A program made the position numbers and the translations under genes. A stretch of DNA of 64,000 bases from Fidelibacterota bacterium (GTDB taxonomy: Bacteria; Fidelibacterota; UBA8477; JABMPR01): NCBI GenBank assembly GCA_016784025.1, contig JADHVL010000001.1:1-64000 (forward strand), read 5' to 3'. This document shows, piece by piece, positions 35,738 through 43,490 of this stretch. The notes beneath the pieces were generated by a model. That model saw only the letters and a list, made by a program, of their open reading frames with translations, searched no databases and was not told the DNA's origin. How positions within the stretch are numbered: the stretch's first letter is position 1; each line of letters begins with the position of its first letter.

Positions 35738-36715
35738 ATGAAGAAAATTTTAGTAGCAGGGGGTGGTGGTTTCATCGGCGGTCACCTCGCCATAGATTTG
35801 CTCAAACAGGGACATGAAGTTGTTGTAGCAGACAAAAAACCCTTGTCCGAATGGTATCAGGTCACAGAAGGTATTACTAACCTTGTTCTGGATCTTCAGT
35901 ATCTGGAAAACTGCTATACTGCTGTCGAGGGTGTTGATGAAGTATTCAATCTGGCTGCAGATATGGGTGGAATGGGTTTTATTGAGAATAACAAAGCCTT
36001 ATGCATGTTAAGTGTATTGATCAATACACACCTTCTGCAGGCTGCCAACGATGGTGATGTAACCAGATATTTCTATGCGTCATCAGCCTGTGTCTATAAC
36101 GGTGATAAACAGACAGATGCGGACAATCCAGGATTGAAGGAAGAAGACGCATATCCCGCACTGGCTGAAGATGGCTATGGCTGGGAAAAACTATTTAGTG
36201 AACGTATGTGTCGTCATTTCCGTGAGGATTATGGTCTGACCACCCGTGTTGCTCGATTTCATAATGTTTATGGTCCCTATGGAACCTGGGATGGTGGACG
36301 CGAGAAAGCACCGGCAGCCATGTGTCGCAAGGTCTTAGAAGCCCAGAAATCAGGTGATATGGAGATCAATATCTGGGGTGACGGAGAACAAACTCGCAGT
36401 TTTATGTATATCGATGAATGTGTTGAAGGCATACAGAAGATCATGTATTCTGATGTGATCGAGCCGCTTAACCTCGGTAGCGATGAGATGGTTTCTATTA
36501 ATACTCTGGTCAGTATTGTTGAAGAAATTGCTGATGTCAAATTGGAGAGAAGTCATGATCTGACTGCCCCTCTAGGTGTCCGCGGTCGCAATAGTGACAA
36601 TGATTTGATTAAGAAATTATTGGGCTGGGCACCTTCATATCCGTTGAAAGATGGCATGAAGAAGACCTATGACTGGATTAAAGGCGAAATGGATAGAGAC
36701 GCCAAATCCCTCTAA
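35738..36715 (+). CDS. GDP-mannose 3,5-epimerase-like NAD-dependent epimerase
   Basis: The 325-residue short-chain enzyme has a Rossmann GxxGxxG (VAGGGGFIGGH) and YGWEK, where the catalytic Tyr/Lys of the family lie. 'NLAADMGGMGFI', 'SSACVYN' and 'NVYGPYGTWDGGREKAPAAM' match the diagnostic segments of plant and bacterial GDP-mannose 3,5-epimerase, which makes GDP-L-galactose. 'RGRNSDN' near the end also matches. It is preceded by AAGGAG. With ManC and the fused kinase it points to a GDP-hexose pathway in a sulfated-glycan locus. Confidence 0.88.
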   Translation: MKKILVAGGGGFIGGHLAIDLLKQGHEVVVADKKPLSEWYQVTEGITNLVLDLQYLENCYTAVEGVDEVFNLAADMGGMGFIENNKALCMLSVLINTHLLQAANDGDVTRYFYASSACVYNGDKQTDADNPGLKEEDAYPALAEDGYGWEKLFSERMCRHFREDYGLTTRVARFHNVYGPYGTWDGGREKAPAAMCRKVLEAQKSGDMEINIWGDGEQTRSFMYIDECVEGIQKIMYSDVIEPLNLGSDEMVSINTLVSIVEEIADVKLERSHDLTAPLGVRGRNSDNDLIKKLLGWAPSYPLKDGMKKTYDWIKGEMDRDAKSL

Positions 36716-36728
36716 ATCTAAATAGATG

Positions 36729-36794
36729 TTGAGTATGTCTCCCCACCATGGTACCGAACCCTGAGCTCGTCGAAGGGTGGGAAGACACACTCAA
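36729..36794. repeat. MITE-like hairpin element
   Basis: A 66-bp element with imperfect 18-bp inverted ends, TTGAGTATGTCTCCCCAC and GTGGGAAGACACACTCAA (16 of 18 pair). The inside carries ACCCTGAGCTCGTCGAAGGGT, a form of the dispersed 'CCCTTCGA-(N)-TCAGGG' repeat that also occurs at 49827-49884 and near 59.57 kb. It sits between two genes of the same operon. Confidence 0.6.
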
Positions 36795-36841
36795 AATAGC
36801 GTTTATATTTTTCATCAAACAAAAGATAGAAAAGACTAGTT

Positions 36842-37972
36842 ATGGCAAATAAAAAAGTTCTGGTAAGTGGTTGTTACGATCTGATTCATGGTGGGCATGT
36901 GGCTTTCTTTAAGACTGCTGCTCAGTATGGAGATTTATATGTATCTGTTGGCGCTGATTCAAATATTCAACTATTAAAGGATCACGCCCCTCATTTCTCA
37001 GAACAAGAGCGTGTGTTCATCATTAAGTCATTCAAGTATGTCAAAGATGCCTTTGTTGCAACTGGCTCAGGTATGCTGGATTTCGAGCCGGAAATCGCTC
37101 GTATTAAGCCAGATATCTTTGTGGTAAACGAAGACGGTTATACGGAGGGGAAACAAGAACTCTGCGACAAATACAGTGTAGAGCTAAAGGTCCTTGAGAG
37201 GATACCTGAAGAAGGTTTACCTGCTCGTTCCAGCTCTGAGACAAAACTTGGAATGCGTTTCCCCAATCGCGTCTGTATTGCCGGTGGCTGGCTTGATCAG
37301 CCCTGGGTCTCTGAGATTCAGCACGGATCTGTTGTGGTGGCTGCATTGAGTGCGGAACATGATTTTGAAAACAGATGTGGTATGGCATCCAGCTCCAGAA
37401 TCGTCGCCAAAAAAATCTGGGGTGATAAATTACCAGAGGGTGATCCGGAAGAGTTGGGTCGAATCCTGTTCGGTGCTGAGAATCCTCCAGGATCTCCATA
37501 TGTATCTGGATCTCAGGATCAGTTGGGATTGTTTATGCCAGGTGTGAATCAGCTTTGTTATGATGGCAATTTTTGGCCACATCAAATCAATTCAGCAATA
37601 AACAAAGATACTTGCGAATGGCTTTCCAGTGTGCTGCACATGGTCCCATTCAAAAAACGACCAGATGGTTATAATCCGCTACTAGAACAAAATGTAACCA
37701 AGGCCGGTGTGAAAAGACTGGCTGAATCAGGTCAGTTGTGTTGGGATAGCATCTTACGACATGATGTCAAGGGATTAGGAGCCTCTTTGCGAGGTACCCT
37801 TGAATCCTGGTATGAAATACTACCACTTACCGTCCCTGATTATTGCTGGGAAGAAATTAAAAAATACGATGATCACGCCGGTGCTGGGTTTTCCGGAGCA
37901 GGTGGAGGCTACGTACTGGTTGCCTCAGATAAACCTGTCAAGGGAGGCTTCAACGTCAAAGTACGTTTTTGA
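36842..37972 (+). CDS. Bifunctional nucleotidyltransferase / GHMP sugar kinase
   Basis: The 376-residue protein joins two domains. Residues 1-125 are a cytidylyltransferase-type Rossmann fold with HxGH (H16-GG-H19), like glycerol-3-phosphate or heptose nucleotidyltransferases. Residues 140-376 are a GHMP kinase of the L-fucokinase/HddA group: RVCIAGGWLDQPW (142-154, GGWxDxP), GMASSSR (179-185) and GAGFSGAGGGYVL near 352. Together they would turn a free sugar into the sugar-1-phosphate and then an NDP-sugar. The order is the reverse of FKP (pyrophosphorylase-kinase) and the kinase fold differs from HldE. The sugar is unknown; fucose or L-galactose are guesses from context. It is the last gene before the operon terminator. 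Confidence 0.8.
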   Translation: MANKKVLVSGCYDLIHGGHVAFFKTAAQYGDLYVSVGADSNIQLLKDHAPHFSEQERVFIIKSFKYVKDAFVATGSGMLDFEPEIARIKPDIFVVNEDGYTEGKQELCDKYSVELKVLERIPEEGLPARSSSETKLGMRFPNRVCIAGGWLDQPWVSEIQHGSVVVAALSAEHDFENRCGMASSSRIVAKKIWGDKLPEGDPEELGRILFGAENPPGSPYVSGSQDQLGLFMPGVNQLCYDGNFWPHQINSAINKDTCEWLSSVLHMVPFKKRPDGYNPLLEQNVTKAGVKRLAESGQLCWDSILRHDVKGLGASLRGTLESWYEILPLTVPDYCWEEIKKYDDHAGAGFSGAGGGYVLVASDKPVKGGFNVKVRF

Positions 37973-38004
37973 TAAATAGAACTCCTTAGTACAAGAAAAT
38001 AGAA

Positions 38005-38040
38005 TGGGCTTTGGTATATCACCAGAGCCCATCTTATTTT
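38005..38040 (+). terminator. Rho-independent terminator of the eight-gene operon
   Basis: GGGCTTTGGT, a five-base loop, ACCAGAGCCC, then ATCTTATTTT. The 10-pair hairpin with T-rich tail lies 33 bases after the stop at 37972. Confidence 0.85.
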
Positions 38041-38141
38041 AAATGGAATAGGTCAAATCCTGAGGGATTGACATGACAGGATTGGCATGAGTGTTGAAAT
38101 GACGAGAACTGCAATAAGTTCAAATTCATAGGAAGTTACCG

Positions 38142-40265
38142 ATGACCCTGATAGTAAATGGCGAACTGATCAAAGAAGATCAGATCCAGGATGAAATAAA
38201 TAGATTACGACCGCATTTTCAATCTCTGTTTACCGAACAACCAAAGGATGAACAGGAATCAAAGCTAGCTGAGTGGGCGCGGGAAAATGTTATGGAGAGT
38301 ATTCTGCTTCGGCAATCAGCTCATGCTGATCCACGCGGCATCGATCCTGAGGTACTCAGCCAGGCTTTGCTTACACTCAAAGATGAGCGCGGGGGCGAAG
38401 AAAAGTTCTATTCAGAAACGGGTCTCAAACCTAAAGATGATGAAAATATCCTGTTCGAGATTGAGCAACAGCATAAAGTTGAGCGCTTGATGTCTGAACT
38501 TCATGCACAGGCTGACCAGGTAAGTGAGTCTGATGCTTCAGAATATTATCAGGCCAATCCAGAACAGTTCATGCTACCCGAAATGGTTCATGCAGGTCAT
38601 ATCGTCAAACATATCGAAGGGTATCGTGCTGAGAAAGAAGCCAGGACTGAGATACAGGAGATCTGGAATAAAATTCAATCTGGGACTAGCTATGAGGAGC
38701 TAGCAGGGCAACAAACTGATTGTGCTGATAATGGTGGAGATCTGGGTGTTTTTCCACGAGGACAAATGGTTCAAGAATTTGAGGATGTGGTTTTCAATAT
38801 GGAAGCAGGTGAAGTGAGTGAGGTGTTCCCATCACCTTTTGGATTTCATATCGCCAAGGTCTATGAACGGAAGGCACCCCGGAAAATTGAATTTGAGGAA
38901 GTGAAATCCCAAATCATTGAAAAATTGACTGAGGATGCGCGGAATGTGGAAGTTGAGAGGTTTGTTGATACGGTGAAAGAAACAGCTCGGATTAATTATT
39001 TCCCTGATGAAGTAAAATTCAAGAAGATGCTCACCAGCGTCCTTGTCAAACCATCAGGTCCTGATTGCAACCTGGATTGTGATTACTGCTTTTATCTGGA
39101 AAAAGCAGATTTGTTCAGCGAGACTAAAAAACATCGTATGTCCCTAGAGACATTGGATCTCTTTATACGACAGACACTTCAACAGACCTCAGGTCAAATT
39201 TCCTTCGGATGGCAGGGGGGAGAACCAACTCTTATGGGTTTACCCTTTTTCCAGCAAGCTGTAAAACTCCAGAAAAGGTACGGAGCAGGACGATCCGTTG
39301 GTAATGGACTCCAGACCAATGGTTTGTTGTTGAATGGTGAGTGGGCGACCTTTCTCCAGGAAAATAATTTTCTAGTCGGTATCTCCATTGATGGACCAGA
39401 GCACATCCATGATAAATATAGAACTCACGTAAATGGGAAACCAAGCTGGCAACAGGTGGTTGATAATGCGAAGATGTTGCTCGATGCCGGTGTTGAAGTC
39501 AATGTCCTCAGCGTTGTAAATGACTATTCCGTTCAATTTCCAGAAGAAATTTATAAGTTTCATAAGTCTCTGGGCTTTGAGTATATGCAGTTCATACCTC
39601 TGGTTGAGCCCGACCCGAATAATCCCGATAAAGCTGCGCCATATTCTGTGGGACAGGAAGCATATGGTAATTTCCTCATCAAACTCTTTGACCTCTGGCA
39701 GAATGATTTTGAAAATGGGGTAGCAACGACTTCTATCAGGCATTTCGACTCGGTATTTCACAGCTATGTAGGTCTCGAAGCACCTGAATGCACCTTGCTC
39801 AAAGAGTGTGGAAATTATGTCGTCGTCGAGCATAATGGAGATGTGTATTCCTGCGATTTCTTTGTCGAGCCCACCTGGAAACTGGGCAATCTTTATGATG
39901 ATGATATCCTGGTGATGTTGAATTCGGATAAACAGAAGGAGTTTGGCGAACTCAAGAGTGATCTTCCGGAGAAATGCCAGAAATGCAAATGGCAGCGTCA
40001 ATGTTATGGTGGATGTACAAAGGATAGACTGCGAGATCCTGAGGATAATGGCTTGAGTCATTTCTGTGAGGCCTATATCGCCTTCTTTGAGCATGCGGAT
40101 GAGCGTCTAAAGCAATTGGCAGATGAATGGAAGGCTAAACAAACCCATTTGAATCCTGTCGATTCTCAGAAGACAGGTCTGACTCAAACCGATAAAAAAC
40201 AGGGTCGAAACGAAGCGTGTAGTTGTGGAAGTGGCAAGAAGTATAAAAATTGTCACGGTAAATAG
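38142..40265 (+). CDS. Parvulin-anSME-SEC-C fusion: sulfatase-maturating radical SAM enzyme
   Basis: One 707-residue frame carries three parts. Residues 1-290 are a SurA/PpiC-like unit: an N-terminal helical region and a parvulin prolyl isomerase domain (about 145-245, with GGDLGVFPRGQMV and PFGFHIAKV). Residues 296-665 are an anaerobic sulfatase-maturating enzyme: radical SAM cluster C309-x3-C313-x2-C316, GWQGGEPTLMG, ISIDGPEHIHD, and the SPASM cysteines 550, 556, 571, 612, 615, 621, 625 and 642 (including KCQKCKWQRQCYGGC). Residues 689-707 are a SEC-C zinc motif (CSCGSGKKYKNC). Typical anSMEs have only the middle part (about 370-400 residues). No signal peptide is present. It would convert the motif Cys of the 11 sulfatases to formylglycine before Tat export. 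Confidence 0.88.
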   Translation: MTLIVNGELIKEDQIQDEINRLRPHFQSLFTEQPKDEQESKLAEWARENVMESILLRQSAHADPRGIDPEVLSQALLTLKDERGGEEKFYSETGLKPKDDENILFEIEQQHKVERLMSELHAQADQVSESDASEYYQANPEQFMLPEMVHAGHIVKHIEGYRAEKEARTEIQEIWNKIQSGTSYEELAGQQTDCADNGGDLGVFPRGQMVQEFEDVVFNMEAGEVSEVFPSPFGFHIAKVYERKAPRKIEFEEVKSQIIEKLTEDARNVEVERFVDTVKETARINYFPDEVKFKKMLTSVLVKPSGPDCNLDCDYCFYLEKADLFSETKKHRMSLETLDLFIRQTLQQTSGQISFGWQGGEPTLMGLPFFQQAVKLQKRYGAGRSVGNGLQTNGLLLNGEWATFLQENNFLVGISIDGPEHIHDKYRTHVNGKPSWQQVVDNAKMLLDAGVEVNVLSVVNDYSVQFPEEIYKFHKSLGFEYMQFIPLVEPDPNNPDKAAPYSVGQEAYGNFLIKLFDLWQNDFENGVATTSIRHFDSVFHSYVGLEAPECTLLKECGNYVVVEHNGDVYSCDFFVEPTWKLGNLYDDDILVMLNSDKQKEFGELKSDLPEKCQKCKWQRQCYGGCTKDRLRDPEDNGLSHFCEAYIAFFEHADERLKQLADEWKAKQTHLNPVDSQKTGLTQTDKKQGRNEACSCGSGKKYKNCHGK

Positions 40266-40401
40266 AAAATATACTGGCGACCCTAGTTAGAATCACATTG
40301 TAGCTCCATCGCCATAGAAGTGACTTAATGTACGTTTTTCATCACAACTAATTGATTAAGAACCAGTTATCTAAATTCAACTTGTATTAAATATTATGTT
40401 A

Positions 40402-40418
40402 AGTATATTCGGTATAGA
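40402..40418. promoter_or_regulatory. Locus operator, site 3 (upstream of the regulator gene)
   Basis: AGTATATT-C-GGTATAGA, 53 bases upstream of the GntR/LacI-type regulator gene. It resembles the other four sites and suggests autoregulation. Confidence 0.6.
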
Positions 40419-40470
40419 GTTTTTCGTATTGAGAATCCAGCACTAACACACGATTTGATAGGGGCAAGAC

Positions 40471-41568
40471 ATGGGTATTGATCAACACAATCCAAAACCA
40501 TTTTACAAGCAGGTTGGAGAAGAAATTGTTAATCAGATAAATAGTGGTGAGTTGAAAGTTGGAGATAAGCTTGAAACGCAAAGTGAGCTGGTCAAGCGCT
40601 ATGATGTGAGTTTGATTACCATTAAGCGAGCCCTTTCAGATTTAATCAGTGAAGGTGTTCTCTATGCCCGAGCTGGAAAAGGTACCTATGTGGCCCGACG
40701 ACCTCAAAAAATTGATTATTCAAAGCACCTGACCATTGCATATGTCCTAAAGGATCTGGATAACCCCTTCTACCAGAGTATGGTATCCAGCGTTGAAAGA
40801 AATCTGTCAAAAAATGGCAGCAACCTAATGCTCTATTCATCAGACAATCGTCATGATAATGAAGAACGTAAGATCAGATATTTTATGGACATGGGGGTCA
40901 GTGGTCTTATACTGGGTTCGCTTTCCCACAGTCATTATACAGACTCCCTCATCAAGCAACTCGAAGCTGAACGATTCCCTTTTGTGATGGTTTCCTACAC
41001 TGAAGATCCCAGCATCAATTTTGTTGGTACAGATCAGGAGTTGGGTGGTTTCATGGCTACCGAGCATCTAATAAAAAATGGATATACAGATATCGGATAT
41101 GTGAATGGAGAAAAGAGGAACCTGGTGGGTGAAGCTCGCAAACGCGGTTTTCTGAAAGCCATGGCTGACAATAATGTACCGGTTTCTCAGAAAAATCTGA
41201 TGCAAATTACCGTCGATGGAAAACGAGATGATATGAATTCTGGATATCAAGTTGGCAAGCAATTCTGTGAAATGGAAGAGCGCCCCAGAGCCATGTTTAT
41301 CTACAATGACCTCTCAGCACTTGGTTTCATCCAAGCCCTTGGTGAGTCTGGTATCAACGTTCCCAAGGATGTAGCAATAGTGGGTTTCGATGATATTGTA
41401 AATGGTAGAACAGCCTCCGTGCCATTAACTACTGTCCATCAGCCAACAGAGTTGATTGGACAAATAGCAGTTGAAAGTTTGCTCAAGAAGATAAATGGTG
41501 AAGAGCCATCCATGCATAAACTGCTTGAACCAAAGCTAGTTGTCAGAAAGTCCTGCTGTAACAACTAG
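40471..41568 (+). CDS. GntR/LacI-type (AraR-like) sugar-responsive regulator
   Basis: The 365-residue protein has an N-terminal GntR winged helix (about 10-75; 'ELVKRYDVSLITIKRALSDL') and a C-terminal periplasmic-binding-protein-like sensor (about 90-360; 'LTIAYVLKDLDNPFYQSM', 'VAIVGFDD'). This domain pairing is that of AraR-type regulators, whose sensor binds a sugar. The palindrome AGTATACT-N-AGTATACT lies upstream of it and of four other units. It is the only sugar-responsive regulator in the window and the best candidate to bind these sites. The inducer is unknown. Confidence 0.85.
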   Translation: MGIDQHNPKPFYKQVGEEIVNQINSGELKVGDKLETQSELVKRYDVSLITIKRALSDLISEGVLYARAGKGTYVARRPQKIDYSKHLTIAYVLKDLDNPFYQSMVSSVERNLSKNGSNLMLYSSDNRHDNEERKIRYFMDMGVSGLILGSLSHSHYTDSLIKQLEAERFPFVMVSYTEDPSINFVGTDQELGGFMATEHLIKNGYTDIGYVNGEKRNLVGEARKRGFLKAMADNNVPVSQKNLMQITVDGKRDDMNSGYQVGKQFCEMEERPRAMFIYNDLSALGFIQALGESGINVPKDVAIVGFDDIVNGRTASVPLTTVHQPTELIGQIAVESLLKKINGEEPSMHKLLEPKLVVRKSCCNN

Positions 41569-41675
41569 CCTGAGTATTATCACATAGATAGAGCGTCTCT
41601 ATCACATATCATGAATGCTTGATTTGTAGATCGTGTTTACTTGATATTATTGTTTAGCCTAAAATAGGGGAGAAA

Positions 41676-43463
41676 ATGCTTAGAAGGGAATTTCTAAAAA
41701 AAGCTGCACTGGGTTCCACTGCAGCGAGTGTATTGCCCTGGACACTTGTAAATTCCGCATCCGCCTCAACCTCTCGCCGGCTCGAAGAACAACCCAATAT
41801 CATATTCATTATGATCGATGACCTGGGCAAAGAATGGTTGACCACCTGTGGTGCGGAGCATGATGACATGAGCCTCCCTAACATCGAAGCCCTGGCATCT
41901 GGTGGGATGCGCTTTACAAATGCATACTCCATGCCGCAATGCACACCTGCCCGAATTACATTATTAACAGGACAGTACCCCTGGAGAACGGGTTGGGTCC
42001 ATCATTGGGATGTCCCCGGTACAACAAAATTTCCCGAGGACGAGCTAAAGATCAGGTTTGATCCTGAAGTTCATCCCAGTTTTGCAGGTATTCTGCAATC
42101 TGCCGGCTACAAAACTGCAGTTGCAGGGAAATGGCAGATTAACGACTTCCGTCTGGAACCTGAAGTGATGTTGGAGCATGGCTTTGATGATTATTGTCTA
42201 TGGACTGGGAAAGAAACGGGTAATGAAGCCGCACTCCAAAGGTATTGGGATCCCTACATTCATACTACTGAAGGAAGTATGACCTATACCGGGCAATTTG
42301 GCCCTGACATTTTTACTGATTTCCTGATCAATTTCATGGAGGAAAATGTCAATCACCCCATGATGCTCTATTTCCCAATGTGTCTCATTCATAACCCGGT
42401 GACTGCAACACCACTTGAGCCAAATCTTGACGTTGATATTGATGGAAAATTACCCATGGTGAAGGCTATGATTCGCTATACTGACCATTTATTGGGAAGG
42501 CTGACAGATAGCCTCGACGCATTGGGAATACGAGACAATACCATCATTATTTGGACAACGGACAATGGGACGGCAAAGCGCTATACTGGAAATATTGAAG
42601 GGGATGATGTTCAGGGTGGAAAGACAAAAATTTCTGAAGCAGGTGTGAACGCACCTTTCATAGTGAATTGTCCAGGCCTTGTCCCAGCCGGAGTTGTCAC
42701 AGATACTCTTACTGATTTTACAGATATGCTACCAACTTTTGCTGATCTAGGAGAAGCTACAATTCCAGATGATCTTGTTCTTGACGGTCATTCTATAGCG
42801 GATGTGATGCTGGGAAACGCTGATGATGGAGCTCGGGATTGGATTCTGGGCGTAGGAAGTGGCGGTGGAACTGTCAACATCCTCAGGGAACCACCTATGG
42901 AAGGTGTTGAGGATTATCAAGCTGTTAATGAATTTGACCACAAGCAACGAGCCATTCGCAACAAACAGTACAAACTCTGGATAGAAAACAGTGAAGAGGG
43001 GATTGCTTCAGCTACTCAATTCTATGACCTTTTCGCTGATCCCCGCGAAACAGTTAATCTAATCGATAGTACTGACGAAACCATTGTCACAGCATTAAAT
43101 GAGTTGTTGGCAGTATGGGCTTCCTTTCCAGCTGTGGATGCCATTCCCACCTACGGACCTATACCAGAGGTCAATACGAGGGAGGAGCAGACTCGACCGG
43201 ATAATTTCACATTGAAACAAAATTTCCCCAATCCGTTCAATCCCACCACCACCATTCATTTTGAGACTCGATTTGACTCCCGAGTTAAACTGGAGGTATT
43301 CGATGTGAAGGGAAGGCATTTGAAAACCCTTGTCAATGGTCATCTTCCATCAGGAAATCACTCCATAATATTTGACGGGAGTGAACTTGCCAGCGGAGTC
43401 TACACCTATAGATTAACTTCTGGAGCAAACAAACAGTCCAAGCGTTGTGTATTAAGCAAGTAA
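41676..43463 (+). CDS. Tat-exported S1 sulfatase with T9SS sorting domain (A)
   Basis: The 595-residue protein has a twin-arginine signal (RREFLKKAALGSTAASVL), metal Asp48-Asp49, the motif C89-T-P-A-R and YPWRTGWVHHWDV. It ends in a T9SS sorting domain (NFPNPFNPTTTIHFETRFDS near residue 517 to the last KRCVLSK). The sulfatase part matches the 25470 lipoprotein sulfatase closely; that one lacks the T9SS end. A Tat signal with T9SS signal is rare, because T9SS cargo normally crosses by Sec. It may allow cofactor insertion in the cytoplasm before export to the surface. GGGGAG lies five bases before the ATG. Confidence 0.88.
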   Translation: MLRREFLKKAALGSTAASVLPWTLVNSASASTSRRLEEQPNIIFIMIDDLGKEWLTTCGAEHDDMSLPNIEALASGGMRFTNAYSMPQCTPARITLLTGQYPWRTGWVHHWDVPGTTKFPEDELKIRFDPEVHPSFAGILQSAGYKTAVAGKWQINDFRLEPEVMLEHGFDDYCLWTGKETGNEAALQRYWDPYIHTTEGSMTYTGQFGPDIFTDFLINFMEENVNHPMMLYFPMCLIHNPVTATPLEPNLDVDIDGKLPMVKAMIRYTDHLLGRLTDSLDALGIRDNTIIIWTTDNGTAKRYTGNIEGDDVQGGKTKISEAGVNAPFIVNCPGLVPAGVVTDTLTDFTDMLPTFADLGEATIPDDLVLDGHSIADVMLGNADDGARDWILGVGSGGGTVNILREPPMEGVEDYQAVNEFDHKQRAIRNKQYKLWIENSEEGIASATQFYDLFADPRETVNLIDSTDETIVTALNELLAVWASFPAVDAIPTYGPIPEVNTREEQTRPDNFTLKQNFPNPFNPTTTIHFETRFDSRVKLEVFDVKGRHLKTLVNGHLPSGNHSIIFDGSELASGVYTYRLTSGANKQSKRCVLSK

Positions 43464-43490
43464 AACATTAATAAATAAGCAGACACATCA

